Assembly (NCBI GenBank): GCA_903858275.1
Contig: CAIOIC010000033.1
Span: 67,994 to 131,993 of the forward strand
DNA length: 64,000 bases
From: an uncultured Verrucomicrobia subdivision 3 bacterium
GTDB lineage: Bacteria > Verrucomicrobiota > Verrucomicrobiia > Limisphaerales > UBA11358
Direction: 5' to 3'
Of the stretch, positions 44,651 to 54,183 are shown in pieces. The notes below the pieces were generated by a model. It ran no database searches and was not told where the DNA came from. It was given only the letters and a program-made list of their open reading frames with translations. Both the position numbers and the translations under genes were made by a program. Numbering within the stretch: position 1 is the stretch's first letter; every line of letters begins with the position of its first letter.

Positions 44651-46003
44651 TTATTTACCGATCAAATGCGGATTAGCCTCGAGCCGATCCCATACGAGCT
44701 TGTCAATCACCTCGCGCGCCGGTTCGCACTTGATTCGCTCAATGATCTCGCCGGCAAAGGCGTGGATCAACATCTGTTTGGCTGCATCCATGCTCATCCC
44801 GCGTGAACGCAGGTAAAAAATACTTTCATCATTTAACTGTCCGATGGTCGCGCCGTGCGTGCATTTCACGTCATCGGCATAGATTTCCAGTTGCGGCTTG
44901 GTGTCAGCGGTGGCGTCATCGGAAAGCAGCAGGTTTTTGTTCGTCTGCTTGGCGTCGGTTTTCTGCGCAATTTGCTGGACGAGAATGCGCCCATGAAAAA
45001 CGCCCTTCGACTTGTCGTCAAGAATGCCGTTGAAATATTCATGGCTCGCGCAATGCGGTTGCGCATGTTCCACAAGCATATGATGGTCGGCGATCTGCTC
45101 GTCCTTCGTGAGATAAAGGCCGTTCAAAATGCACTCCAAACCTTCGCCGGCAAGCTTGGTGCGGATGTTGTTGCGCGATATTTTTGCTCCGAGCGCGAAC
45201 GAGTGGACGCTTACGTTGCTGGCACGGTTGAATTCGCCCGCGATTGTAGCGATATGAAATGCCGCTGCTGCCTCGTCTTGCACCTTGACGTGCTCAACTG
45301 CTGCATTGTCGCCAGCTACAATTTCCATCACCGCGTTGGTAAAATACGCGACATTGACAGTGCTGATGTAGCTTTCCACCACCGTCAACTTACTGTTCGC
45401 CTCCGCAATCACGAGGTTGCGCGGCAGGATGGTGTCTCCGTCTTGTTTCGCGGACGAAATATAAATTAACTGCACCGGTTCGGCGACGGCGACACCCTGC
45501 GGCACAAAGATGAACGCGCCATCAGTGAAGAGGGCTTGATTCAAAGCGGCGAAGGAATTTCCCGCTATATGCGCAAATTTTCCAAGGTGCTTTACAATGA
45601 GCGCAGAATCTTGGGCCAACGCCGAGGCAAGACTTTCAATCCGCACACCACCGGCGACCGGCTTGATGCTGGAAAGTTTTGCGGAGAAAAAACCATTCAC
45701 GAAGACAAGCCGGTGGCCATTCAGAGCGGCGAAGACTGATTTGTCCAACGCCGCAATTTCCGCACCATTGACCACCGCCTGACTGGCGAGTTGAAAATCC
45801 AGTTTTGCAATCGGCGAGATATTGGTAAAGCGCCAGTCCTCGTCGCGGAGCGTCGGAAAACCCTGCTCGGCAAAGCTGGCAATGCCGGCCTGACGCAGCG
45901 CCGGCAACCATTTTGGCTGCGGCGCAAGTGACTTGAACTGTGAAAACCTAGCAACCAGCGATTCCGTCCCGTTATTTACGTTTGGCGTCATATTTAGAAT
46001 CAT
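44651..46003 (-). CDS. sufD: Fe-S cluster assembly protein SufD
   Basis: A 450-residue SufBD-family protein with the right-handed beta-helix core (VVESYISTVNVAYFTNAVMEIV, then AEGLECILNGLYLTKDEQIADHHMLVEH) and the helical C-terminus (RSRGMSMDAAKQMLIHAFAGEII). It partners SufB and the ATPase SufC, neither of which is in this window. Start could be ATG 46003 or ATG 45991. It is divergent from the Mrp gene across about 145 bp. Confidence 0.92.
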   Translation of the reverse strand: MILNMTPNVNNGTESLVARFSQFKSLAPQPKWLPALRQAGIASFAEQGFPTLRDEDWRFTNISPIAKLDFQLASQAVVNGAEIAALDKSVFAALNGHRLVFVNGFFSAKLSSIKPVAGGVRIESLASALAQDSALIVKHLGKFAHIAGNSFAALNQALFTDGAFIFVPQGVAVAEPVQLIYISSAKQDGDTILPRNLVIAEANSKLTVVESYISTVNVAYFTNAVMEIVAGDNAAVEHVKVQDEAAAAFHIATIAGEFNRASNVSVHSFALGAKISRNNIRTKLAGEGLECILNGLYLTKDEQIADHHMLVEHAQPHCASHEYFNGILDDKSKGVFHGRILVQQIAQKTDAKQTNKNLLLSDDATADTKPQLEIYADDVKCTHGATIGQLNDESIFYLRSRGMSMDAAKQMLIHAFAGEIIERIKCEPAREVIDKLVWDRLEANPHLIGK

Positions 46004-46148
46004 TCTAATTATAAATTAGGCAATTAATCTCCCATTTTCACGCCGGCGGTGCAAATCAAAAACGCGGGGAAAATCGCCGGGCCAAAATTGGCGCGAAGAA
46101 CGCGAAATACATTTTGCGTTCGGGCGATTGAGTGGCATTTTGTCCCCC

Positions 46149-47189
46149 ATGCTTTCGCAAGACGACATCAAGCGCGCCCTGACCGCAGTGAAGTATCCCG
46201 GCTTTTCACGAGATATTGTTTCCTTCGGCCTTATTAAGGACATTTCCACCGCCAATGGCGCGATTAGCGTGGCCATCCAACTGACCTCGCCAAATCCTGA
46301 TGCCGCAGGGCAGATTAAAGCTGAGGCGGAACAGATTCTGAAAAGACTTCCCGGCGGGAGCCACGCCATCGTGGAAATCCGCCAGCCGACCACCGGTCAG
46401 GCTGAGACCGGCAAATCCTTTGCCAATCAGACCAAAGTGCCTGGCGTGAAACGTGTCATCGCAATCGCCAGCGGCAAGGGTGGAGTCGGCAAATCCACCT
46501 GTTCGGTAAATCTGGCCTGCGCGCTGAACCATCTTGGCGCGAAAGTCGGCCTGCTTGATTGCGATATCTACGGACCGAGCATCCCGCTGATGATGGGCGT
46601 TTACGAGCGACCGACTGTCAGCAACGATGAACGGCTTGTTCCGCCAATAGCTCATGGCGTAAAAGTAATGAGCATCGGTTTGTTATTGAATGACGACCAG
46701 CCGGTTATCTGGCGCGGGCCGATGGTCACCAAGACGATTCAGCAATTTCTTCTCGCAGTGGAATGGGGCGATTTGGATTTTCTGCTCGTAGATTTGCCGC
46801 CAGGCACCGGCGACGCACAGCTTTCACTCTGCCAGACCGTTCCGCTTGATGGCGGCGTTATCATCAGCACGCCGCAGGAAGCCTCTCTCGGCGTCGTGCG
46901 CAAAGGCATTTCCATGTTCAATAAAGTAAATGTGCCGATTCTTGGCATCGTCGAAAATATGAGCTACTTCACCGCGCCAAACGGCGACCGCGTGGAAATC
47001 TTCGGCCACGGCGGCGGCAAGGAAGAGTCCGCGCGGCAAAACGTCCCGTTCCTCGGTGAAATCCCCATTTTCACGGAAATACGCGAAGGCGGCGACCGCG
47101 GAATGCCGATTGTTGTTTCCACGCCCAACCACGCGGCTGGCAAGGCGTTCATTCAAATTGCAGACGGGCTGAGGAAAAAGTTAAAATGA
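46149..47189 (+). CDS. Mrp/NBP35-family P-loop ATPase, Fe-S carrier
   Basis: 346 residues: an N-terminal DUF59/MIP18 domain (about 1-80) and a ParA-like ATPase with the deviant Walker A GKGGVGKST (109-117) and LLVDLPPGTGDAQLSLCQ. The usual CxxC of cluster-carrying Mrp proteins is not visible near the C-terminus. It is divergent from sufD, consistent with Fe-S biogenesis. The ATG at 46149 is preferred to the TTG at 46128. Confidence 0.9.
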   Translation: MLSQDDIKRALTAVKYPGFSRDIVSFGLIKDISTANGAISVAIQLTSPNPDAAGQIKAEAEQILKRLPGGSHAIVEIRQPTTGQAETGKSFANQTKVPGVKRVIAIASGKGGVGKSTCSVNLACALNHLGAKVGLLDCDIYGPSIPLMMGVYERPTVSNDERLVPPIAHGVKVMSIGLLLNDDQPVIWRGPMVTKTIQQFLLAVEWGDLDFLLVDLPPGTGDAQLSLCQTVPLDGGVIISTPQEASLGVVRKGISMFNKVNVPILGIVENMSYFTAPNGDRVEIFGHGGGKEESARQNVPFLGEIPIFTEIREGGDRGMPIVVSTPNHAAGKAFIQIADGLRKKLK

Positions 47190-47271
47190 ATTTCATACGA
47201 CAGGCGGCCCCAGATTTAATTTGCCAGAACCGATTCGAGGATTTAAGGTAAACGCCACAGTGACAAACATT

Positions 47272-47490
47272 ATGTCGAACGCTGGAAAAGACACATCTGC
47301 GGCGAACGATTTGCTTAAAAGCTCGTCGCTTTATCGCGAATTTCAGGCTGAACGTGAGGAAATCCTAAAACACAAGTGGATTGAGTCTGAAAAACTCGGC
47401 TATGATATAGGATTTGAACGGGCTCTGACGGATTGGATTATCAGACATCGCGCCAGCTGGCGTAAATCACGACAAGCCAGCACCAACTAA
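47272..47490 (+). CDS. Conserved small hypothetical protein
   Basis: A 72-residue hydrophilic protein. The C-terminal half (REFQAEREEILKHKWIESEK then GYDIGFERALTDWIIRHRASW) is a pattern I have seen in short bacterial proteins of unknown role. The longer frame starts at 47221. It ends 8 bp before the PyrR-binding loop of the next operon. Confidence 0.6.
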   Translation: MSNAGKDTSAANDLLKSSSLYREFQAEREEILKHKWIESEKLGYDIGFERALTDWIIRHRASWRKSRQASTN

Positions 47491-47497
47491 ACCGTTC

Positions 47498-47527
47498 CTT
47501 TAACGCAGCCCTGCGAGGCAGCAAAGG
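47498..47527 (+). promoter_or_regulatory. PyrR-binding RNA stem-loop
   Basis: CCTTT (47498-47502) pairs with AAAGG (47523-47527). Above an internal loop the hairpin GC-A-GCC-CTGCGA-GGC-A-GC carries the hexaloop CUGCGA, which fits the CNGNGA loop of known PyrR-binding sites, as does the wider AGCCCTGCGAGGC against AGnCCnGnGAGGC. It lies in the leader of pyrR, ahead of a terminator. Confidence 0.75.
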
Positions 47528-47550
47528 ATAAATGAAAACAAAATTGAAAA

Positions 47551-47592
47551 CGCGAGTCACCTCCGCCCGGCGGAAGCGGTTCGCGATTTTTT
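47551..47592 (+). terminator. Attenuator terminator immediately before pyrR
   Basis: CGCGA (47551-47555) pairs with TCGCG (47581-47585), and the arms continue through a partly mismatched stem to TCCG/CGGA. Six T (47587-47592) follow and end exactly at the ATG of pyrR. PyrR with UMP bound at 47498-47527 would favour this terminator. Confidence 0.75.
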
Positions 47593-48129
47593 ATGCTTGA
47601 ATCAACCATCATCCTCGACGCCGCCGCCATCCAGCGGGCACTTACGCGCATTGCGCATGAGATTGCCGAGCGCAACGAACATAGCACTGAGGTGGTGCTC
47701 GTCGGCATCCCGGTTGGCGGCGATCATCTCGCAGTGCGATTGGCGAAAATCCTTTCCGGCATCTGGAATCATACTGTGCCCGTTGGCATCCTCGACGTGA
47801 CTATGCACCGTGACGACCTCGACAGCCGGGCAGCTCCGACCGTGCATCCGACCGACATCCCCTTCGACGTCAACAACACGACCGTTGTTCTGGTAGACGA
47901 CGTGTTATTTAGCGGCCGAACAACGCGCGCCGCGATGGACGCGCTAAACGATTTCGGCCGGCCAAGAAAAATCCAGCTTGCGGTGCTGATTGACCGCGGC
48001 CACCGCGATCTGCCGATCAAGGCGGATTTTGTCGGCAAAAATGTGCCGACCGCGCTCGATGAAAAAATTTCCTTGCTGCTCACCGAAAGCGGTGCGGCGC
48101 AGGACGAAGTGATTTTGAAAAAGAAGTGA
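47593..48129 (+). CDS. pyrR: Bifunctional pyr operon regulator / uracil phosphoribosyltransferase
   Basis: A 178-residue type I phosphoribosyltransferase. The PRPP loop VVLVDDVLFSGRT lies at 98-110, with VGIPVGGDHLAVRLA and GILDVTMHRDDL before it. PyrR binds pyr leader RNA when UMP is high and causes termination; the matching RNA target and terminator are directly upstream, so it should control itself and pyrB. The ATG abuts the terminator T tract; the only Shine-Dalgarno-like bases (GGCGGAAG) are inside the terminator stem. Confidence 0.94.
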   Translation: MLESTIILDAAAIQRALTRIAHEIAERNEHSTEVVLVGIPVGGDHLAVRLAKILSGIWNHTVPVGILDVTMHRDDLDSRAAPTVHPTDIPFDVNNTTVVLVDDVLFSGRTTRAAMDALNDFGRPRKIQLAVLIDRGHRDLPIKADFVGKNVPTALDEKISLLLTESGAAQDEVILKKK

Positions 48130-48194
48130 ACCGCTAATCGTTCAATTGTTGACTTGTTAATCGGAGGCCTGATTCAACAAACCACAATTAAACG

Positions 48195-49154
48195 ATGCGA
48201 CAAACCAATATGAGCTGGCATCGCAAACATCTGTTGGACATTGAATCGCTCACGGCCGAGGAAATCCTCACCGTGCTCGACACCGCACGCGGCTTCAAAG
48301 CCGTCGGCAAACGGGCCATCAAGAAGGTCCCTGCCCTGCGCGGCAAGACCGTCGTAAATCTTTTCGTCGAACCCTCCACGCGAACTCGCACCAGCTTTGA
48401 ATTGGCCGCCATCCGCTTGAGCGCCGATGTGATTAATTTCACCACCGAGGCCTCCTCGCTAAAGAAAGGTGAAACGCTCAAGGACACCGCGCGCAATTTA
48501 GAAGCGCTGAACGCCGACTTCATCATCATCCGCCACAGCGCGAGCGGCGCACCGCATTTTCTATCCCGCGTGCTCGACGCCCACGTCATCAACGCCGGAG
48601 ACGGCGCACACGAGCATCCGACTCAGGCGTTGCTCGACACGTTCACCATCCGGGAGAAAAAAGGGAAGATAGCCGGGCTAAACGTCACAATTCTCGGCGA
48701 CATTCTTTACAGTCGCGTGGCACGTTCAGACATCTGGGCGCTGACGAAACTTGGCGCCAACGTGACGCTCTGCGGTCCTTCCACACTCGTGCCGAAGACC
48801 TTTGAAAAAATGGGCTGCCGTGTGACGTATGATGTGGATGAGGCCATCCGCGACGCTGATATCATCAATCTGCTCCGCATCCAGCACGAGCGCCAGCGCA
48901 AAACAATGTTTCCGAGCATTGGTGAATACACCCAGCTATTCGGCCTCAACAAAGCGCGACTGGCCAAGACCAAACCTGACGCGCTCATCATGCATCCCGG
49001 CCCGATCAACCGAGGCGTGGAGATTGACAGCGAACTCGCAGACAGCAGCCGCTCAGTGATTCTGGAACAGGTTACCAATGGCCTCGCCGTGCGCATGGCG
49101 GTGCTGTTTTTGGTGAACGGCGGAAAAGAACTGCACGCGGCGGAGGCCCCTTAG
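48195..49154 (+). CDS. pyrB: Aspartate carbamoyltransferase catalytic subunit
   Basis: 319 residues. It joins carbamoyl phosphate and aspartate in pyrimidine synthesis. The carbamoyl-phosphate motif is [25 protein letters not shown] and [11 protein letters not shown] mark the aspartate domain. The start may be ATG 48195 or ATG 48210. It lies 65 bp after pyrR; pyrC and the regulatory subunit PyrI are not in the window. Confidence 0.96.
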   Translation: MRQTNMSWHRKHLLDIESLTAEEILTVLDTARGFKAVGKRAIKKVPALRGKTVVNLFVEPSTRTRTSFELAAIRLSADVINFTTEASSLKKGETLKDTARNLEALNADFIIIRHSASGAPHFLSRVLDAHVINAGDGAHEHPTQALLDTFTIREKKGKIAGLNVTILGDILYSRVARSDIWALTKLGANVTLCGPSTLVPKTFEKMGCRVTYDVDEAIRDADIINLLRIQHERQRKTMFPSIGEYTQLFGLNKARLAKTKPDALIMHPGPINRGVEIDSELADSSRSVILEQVTNGLAVRMAVLFLVNGGKELHAAEAP

Positions 49155-49157
49155 CCT

Positions 49158-49358
49158 TCACTTTTTCTTCCAGAAAACCAGCATCATACCGAAAAGCCCC
49201 AGCCCGATTCCAACGAGATAAAGTTTAATTGCTTCATCTACCGGCGCTCCTATAAGAACCTTATTCACCCGTGAGGCAACGGAATTCCCGACATCGTGCC
49301 CCTTAACAATCAGCAGCACGCTGATGACGATACAAATGATGCCGGCTCCTTTACGCAT
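49158..49358 (-). CDS. DUF3185 family small membrane protein
   Basis: 66 residues with two hydrophobic helices (AGIICIVISVLLIVKG and YLVGIGLGLFGMMLVFW) joined by VNKVLIGAPVDEAIKL, and a KKK tail. The pattern matches DUF3185. Function unknown. The ATG at 49358 is chosen. Confidence 0.7.
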   Translation of the reverse strand: MRKGAGIICIVISVLLIVKGHDVGNSVASRVNKVLIGAPVDEAIKLYLVGIGLGLFGMMLVFWKKK

Positions 49359-49383
49359 GATGCATAAACAAGTTTCGCCTCGG

Positions 49384-52059
49384 TTAATCTGCATCCACAA
49401 TTTTCACCGCCCATTCGGGAAACGGCTTGTTGCCCATCGTGGCACGCCAGAGGATACGGTTAAGCACACCCTCGGGACACCGATCCGGCTGATTCAGCGG
49501 CAATCGAGCAGAAACGTAAGCGTCTTGACGTGACTGCGCGTCAGCAACTTTCTTCAGCGGCGGATTCATATCATCCAGCGGGACGTTGTTCGTCACGGCG
49601 GTGAAGGCAGTGAAGTCCGGTTGATTGGTGAAACAGTCAAACATCGGCGTGGCGGTGGCGTCCATCTGGTTCATCGGCGGCAGGCCGAGCATCAACTCCA
49701 TCGTGCGCAGCAAACTGGTTTGGTTGTATTGCGTGCCGACGACGGCGTGGCGTTTCGTATAAGGGCTGACGACATAGGCCGTGGTGCGGTAGCCGCTGAC
49801 ATGATCCCATCCGTTCTGCGGATCGTCCTCGATGATAAAAATGCAGGTGTCCTTCCAGAATTTGCTGTGGCTCACAGCCTCGATGATTTGTCCCACGGCG
49901 AGGTCGTTATCCGCCACCTGCGCGGCGGGCGTGGGCAGGCCGACCTTGGTGCCGCTCGTGTGGTCACAGTTCAACCAAATCATCGTGAAATCCGGCATGG
50001 TGCCGGCGGCTTCGTCACGTTTCAGGTGTTCGATGTATGTCGCGGCGCGCACGACATCGGGCACGTTCAAATCCCACCCTGGGAAGTCCGTCACAATGTA
50101 GGGTCGGAGAGATTCGAGATCCGGCTCGCTGCGATTGGCGGTAGCCTGCGTCCGGTTGATGAAATCCTGATAGCAATCTGTCCAAGTTGGCTGACCTTTG
50201 CGGGTGGAATTTTTCCATAGCCGGAAGTTGGTGCAAAATTCACCAAAGTCCCGGAAGGTTCTGCCGTGGGCGAGCACATTGTCCCAGATGAAACCAGCGG
50301 TGGAATAAGCGAGGGCGTCCCGGCTTTTCTCCCCGCCACCGCTGGGGTAGCTGCGCGGCCAGCTCCCAAAGGAGCGCTCTACATATTCAGTGGCCAGCGC
50401 GCTGTCGCTCCAGTTGTGGCCGTCGGCGCTGAGAATGCCGGAGCAGTAGGTGTTGTCTAGCAACGTAAACTCGCGCACGAGCTTGTGCTGGTTCGGCGTG
50501 ACACGTTCGCCGAAAATGCATAAATCCGCAGCACCATTGCCTTCCGGCATGTCGCCGAGGATCTGGTCGTAGGTGCGATTTTCCTTGATGATGTAGAGGA
50601 CGTGCTTGAACACGCTCGGTTCGCCGACGCGTTCCGGCACCGGCACGGGAGAACGGTCGGAACGCGGCGGCAACTTCGCCTGTGCGAGCAGCGGGTAACG
50701 GAGATTGGCCAGCGCCATTTGCGTGAAGGCGGCGAGTTCAGTCTTGGAGGGAATGGAAACCAGCGAAAGTGTGCCGCAATATTGATGCGTGTTGAAGCCA
50801 TAGCCAATTGCGCCCTGCTTGCCTTTTTCCGTCTTCGCGGCGATGTCTTTAAGGTTCGCCACGCAAAGTTGGCTGCGCTTGGCATCAAACACAATCGCGC
50901 CGGGAAACCAGCCTACAGGAATCAGCCCGAGCAATTTGGTTTCGCGCGGGCTGAATTGATACACGGCGACGGCGTTCTGCGTGCCGTTACATACAAACAG
51001 TTTTTTCCCCGACCGGTCAAAGGCCAGCGCATTGGGCTGCGCACCGAACAAATCGCTTGGATTCTGCCGCGCACTGAAGGACTCCACTACCTGGTCATCG
51101 CGTGTATCAATCACGCTCAACATATCCGCGCCCGCGCTGGCCGCAACCAACCAGCGGCCATTCGGCGACAGCGCCAGCGCACAAGCATGCGGGCCGATGA
51201 CGATTTGATTTTGCATCGAGGACACCGCTGGTTGCGCGAGATCAATCACCGTCACCGAACCTTCATTGGCAATGCTCCGGGCATCCACACGGACACGTGT
51301 GCCTTGCCCAGCCGGGCCGGTGATATTGCCGGCATCGGGACGGCGACCGCCCCAGTTACTGACGTAGGCCTTATGTCCGGCCAAAACCACGTCGAATGGG
51401 GCGGAACCGACATTCCACAACCTCAAAACTTTTCCCGTCACGGCGTCGAGTTCGATCAGCCGATTGGAGAGATTAAGCGCTACGTAGATTGCTTTTCCAT
51501 CCGCCGATACGGCGATACCAGCGGGGATTTCCGCAGAGCGTGAAGGCACGTCTGACGGCGGCAAGGGAAATGAAACCAGCGGAGAAACTTTTTTGTCTCT
51601 GCCAACACTAAAGACTTTGATGTCACCGTTGACGTTGGACAGGTATATCCGGTTGCCATCAGGCGAAAAGGCCATACCGGTGAAACTCACCCGCGCCTTG
51701 CCATCCGGCGAAAGAATTTCCGCTGCGACCGCCGCCTGTTCCCGCGCCTGACCAGAAGGCAAAGCCACGCGCTGCAGAATTTGTCCGGTCGAGGGATCCA
51801 GCACCACCAGTTCATGGGTCAGCCCGGCAGCGACCAAGATTTTTTCATCCGGACTTAACGCCAACGCCTGCGGCCGCATGCCGGGCAGTTCAACCAAAGT
51901 GCCGGCGGGCGTAACGATTTGATTGACCGGCGTAATAAGTGTGCCGGCGTCGCGCCCCACCGACACCGTTGTTGCCGGGAAATTGTCGGCGTCAGTTTTT
52001 TCGAAGCAAAAACAAACCAACACAACCAGGCCGAGGCGATTGAATATGTGCTTGTTCAT
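49384..52059 (-). CDS. Exported YncE-like beta-propeller fused to a phosphoesterase
   Basis: An 891-residue two-domain protein. A signal peptide (HIFNRLGLVVLVCFCF) leads to a seven-bladed YncE-like propeller (about 45-470; PDGKARVSFTGMAFSPDGNRIY, LSPNGRWLVAASAGADMLSVID). The C-terminal phosphoesterase domain (PF04185-like) begins FKHVLYIIKENRTYDQILGD and includes SADGHNWSDSALATEY, MIWLNCDHTSG and IFIIEDDPQNGWDHVSGYRT with metal-ligand Asp and His residues. Such fusions are secreted phosphatase- or phospholipase-C-like proteins; the substrate is unknown. The start at ATG 52059 is used. Confidence 0.85.
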   Translation of the reverse strand: MNKHIFNRLGLVVLVCFCFEKTDADNFPATTVSVGRDAGTLITPVNQIVTPAGTLVELPGMRPQALALSPDEKILVAAGLTHELVVLDPSTGQILQRVALPSGQAREQAAVAAEILSPDGKARVSFTGMAFSPDGNRIYLSNVNGDIKVFSVGRDKKVSPLVSFPLPPSDVPSRSAEIPAGIAVSADGKAIYVALNLSNRLIELDAVTGKVLRLWNVGSAPFDVVLAGHKAYVSNWGGRRPDAGNITGPAGQGTRVRVDARSIANEGSVTVIDLAQPAVSSMQNQIVIGPHACALALSPNGRWLVAASAGADMLSVIDTRDDQVVESFSARQNPSDLFGAQPNALAFDRSGKKLFVCNGTQNAVAVYQFSPRETKLLGLIPVGWFPGAIVFDAKRSQLCVANLKDIAAKTEKGKQGAIGYGFNTHQYCGTLSLVSIPSKTELAAFTQMALANLRYPLLAQAKLPPRSDRSPVPVPERVGEPSVFKHVLYIIKENRTYDQILGDMPEGNGAADLCIFGERVTPNQHKLVREFTLLDNTYCSGILSADGHNWSDSALATEYVERSFGSWPRSYPSGGGEKSRDALAYSTAGFIWDNVLAHGRTFRDFGEFCTNFRLWKNSTRKGQPTWTDCYQDFINRTQATANRSEPDLESLRPYIVTDFPGWDLNVPDVVRAATYIEHLKRDEAAGTMPDFTMIWLNCDHTSGTKVGLPTPAAQVADNDLAVGQIIEAVSHSKFWKDTCIFIIEDDPQNGWDHVSGYRTTAYVVSPYTKRHAVVGTQYNQTSLLRTMELMLGLPPMNQMDATATPMFDCFTNQPDFTAFTAVTNNVPLDDMNPPLKKVADAQSRQDAYVSARLPLNQPDRCPEGVLNRILWRATMGNKPFPEWAVKIVDAD

Positions 52060-52117
52060 GGTCAAAGGATAACAACCAACACGCGCCGGCCACGGCGAAC
52101 CGCGTCACAACGAACGA

Positions 52118-53125
52118 TCATGCGACCGACGGATCCAGCCGCCTGTCGACCACAAGATATTTGCGAACGTAGTCATGAACGGCGTTTTCCAGCGAAGTGA
52201 CCGGCGCGGCGTAGCCAGTGCCGCGCAATCGCAGCAGGTTGGCTTGGGTGAAATACTGGTATTTGTCGCGAATCGCCTCCGGCATCTCGATGAACTTGAT
52301 CACCGGTTTTTTCTTCAGCGCGGTGAAAACGGCGCTCGATAGATCAATCCACGTCCGCGCCTGGCCCGAACCGATATTGAAAATGCCGTTCGCCTTAGGC
52401 GTCGCAGCAAGGTGCAGCGTCATTGCTACGCAGTCTTTGACGTAGAGAAAATCCCGCTTCTGCTCGCCGTCTTTGTAATCTTTACGATGGCTCTTAAACA
52501 ACTGAATGACCCCTTTGCTCTGCACCTGCGCAAAACTTTTGTGAACAAGCGAACGCATGTCGTTTTTATGATCTTCGTTCGGCCCAAAAACATTGAAATA
52601 TTTCAGACCGACGATTTTGTTCAGGAACCCGGCGCGCTTGGCGTGCAAATCAAACAGATGCTTCGAGTAGCCATACATGTTCAGCGGACGCAGCGTGTCG
52701 AGCTGTGAATCGTCGTCGTCCATTCCCATAGAGCCGTCGCCGTAAGTTGCGGCGGACGACGCATAGACAAAGCGCACTTTGTTCGCCAGCGACCAGTGCG
52801 CGAGGTCTTTGGTGAACTCGTAATTATTCTTGGCGAGATAGGTGGCATTCTTTTCGGTCGTGGCCGAGCAGGCGCCGAGATGCAACACCAAATCAAACTT
52901 ACCCAGCGCGCCACTCTGCAAACGCGCCTGTAAATCGGTAGCCTCGACATAATCGGCGAAGCGGAGCGGCGTGAGGTTGCGCCATTTTTCATCCGTGCCC
53001 AGAACATCACTGACAACGATGTTATCGCAGCCGCGCCGGTTCAGCGCCCACACCAACGCGCTACCAATAAAGCCCGCACCGCCAGTAACCAAGACTCGTG
53101 ATTCAGAGAAATCGTTTGGTTTCAT
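52118..53125 (-). CDS. hldD: ADP-L-glycero-D-manno-heptose-6-epimerase
   Basis: A 335-residue extended SDR: dinucleotide site VTGGAGFIGSALVWALN, VYASSAATYGDGSMG, and the active-site Tyr/Lys in NMYGYSKHLFDLHA. The segment YFNVFGPNEDHK and QKRDFLYVKDCV is typical of HldD. It makes the heptose precursor of lipopolysaccharide core, implying a Gram-negative envelope. It lies 1 bp after the upstream gene's stop. Confidence 0.9.
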   Translation of the reverse strand: MKPNDFSESRVLVTGGAGFIGSALVWALNRRGCDNIVVSDVLGTDEKWRNLTPLRFADYVEATDLQARLQSGALGKFDLVLHLGACSATTEKNATYLAKNNYEFTKDLAHWSLANKVRFVYASSAATYGDGSMGMDDDDSQLDTLRPLNMYGYSKHLFDLHAKRAGFLNKIVGLKYFNVFGPNEDHKNDMRSLVHKSFAQVQSKGVIQLFKSHRKDYKDGEQKRDFLYVKDCVAMTLHLAATPKANGIFNIGSGQARTWIDLSSAVFTALKKKPVIKFIEMPEAIRDKYQYFTQANLLRLRGTGYAAPVTSLENAVHDYVRKYLVVDRRLDPSVA

Positions 53126-53126
53126 A

Positions 53127-54128
53127 TTACCATCCTAAAACGTGCGCAAAAATCAGTGGCGCAACAATCGTCGCGTCGGATTCAATGATGTATTTCGGCG
53201 TCTTCACGCCGAGTTTGCCCCAGGTAATTTTTTCGTTCGGCACCGCGCCAGAATAACTGCCGTAGCTTGTCGTCGAATCACTGATCTGGCAAAAAAAACC
53301 CCACAGCGGCACGCCGGTGCGACCCAAGTCCTGATGCAGCATCGGCACGACGCAAATCGGGAAATCGCCCGCAATGCCGCCGCCAATCTGAAACATGCCA
53401 AGCGGACTCTTCTTCGTCGTGCGCGTGTAAAAATCCGCCAGCCAAGTCATGTATTCAATCCCGGTGCGGACCGTGTGAACGTTTTTTACATCACCACGGA
53501 TGACGGCGGCAGCATACATATTGCCGAGCGTGGCGTCTTCCCAACCGGGAACGACAATTGGCAGATTTTTCTCGGCCGCGGCGAGCATCCACGAATCTTT
53601 CGGGTTGATCTGGTAATACTTTTTGTATTTGCCGCTGCGCAATACCTGGTAGAAGAATTCATGAGGGAAATAGCGTTCGCCCTTTTTGTCGGCGGCGGTC
53701 CAGACTTCGAGCATGGCTTTTTCCATGCGGCGCATGGCTTCGCCTTCGGGAATGCAGGTGTCCGTCACCCGATTCATGTGGCGGTCGAGCAATGCTTTTT
53801 CGTCGTCGGCTGAAAGATAGCGATACTGCGGCACGCGCTCGTAAAAATCATGTGCCACGAGATTAAAAACATCTTCTTCCAGATTTGCGCCGGTGCAGGT
53901 GATGAGATGCACCTTGTCACGGCGAATCATTTCAGCGAGGGATAAACCAAGTTCCGCAGTGCTCATAGCACCGCCGAGCGTGATCATCATGCGTCCACCC
54001 TTGTCGAGATGCGCGACATAGCCTTTGGCGGCATCAACCAAAGACGCGGCATTGAAATGCCGGTAGTGGTGATGGATGAACCGGGAAACCGGCCCGCCTG
54101 TAAATTTGGTCGGCTTTTTCTTGGGCAT
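53127..54128 (-). CDS. Deoxyhypusine synthase-family protein
   Basis: A 333-residue homologue of eukaryotic/archaeal deoxyhypusine synthase. NAD-binding parts include MMITLGGAMSTAELG and HLITCTGANLEEDVFN; the catalytic lysine is kept (Lys305 in ITWGKLGVKTP), as is the acidic residue just before it. Bacteria have no hypusinated eIF5A, so the normal protein substrate is absent; related enzymes can transfer the aminobutyl group to putrescine, giving homospermidine. The same window encodes a bacterial-type homospermidine synthase and two putrescine routes, which supports a polyamine role. Confidence 0.88.
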   Translation of the reverse strand: MPKKKPTKFTGGPVSRFIHHHYRHFNAASLVDAAKGYVAHLDKGGRMMITLGGAMSTAELGLSLAEMIRRDKVHLITCTGANLEEDVFNLVAHDFYERVPQYRYLSADDEKALLDRHMNRVTDTCIPEGEAMRRMEKAMLEVWTAADKKGERYFPHEFFYQVLRSGKYKKYYQINPKDSWMLAAAEKNLPIVVPGWEDATLGNMYAAAVIRGDVKNVHTVRTGIEYMTWLADFYTRTTKKSPLGMFQIGGGIAGDFPICVVPMLHQDLGRTGVPLWGFFCQISDSTTSYGSYSGAVPNEKITWGKLGVKTPKYIIESDATIVAPLIFAHVLGW

Positions 54129-54183
54129 GACGATTAATTTCCGCAGTTACAATAAGCAGCAACCTCGCGATTGCCAATCAAAA

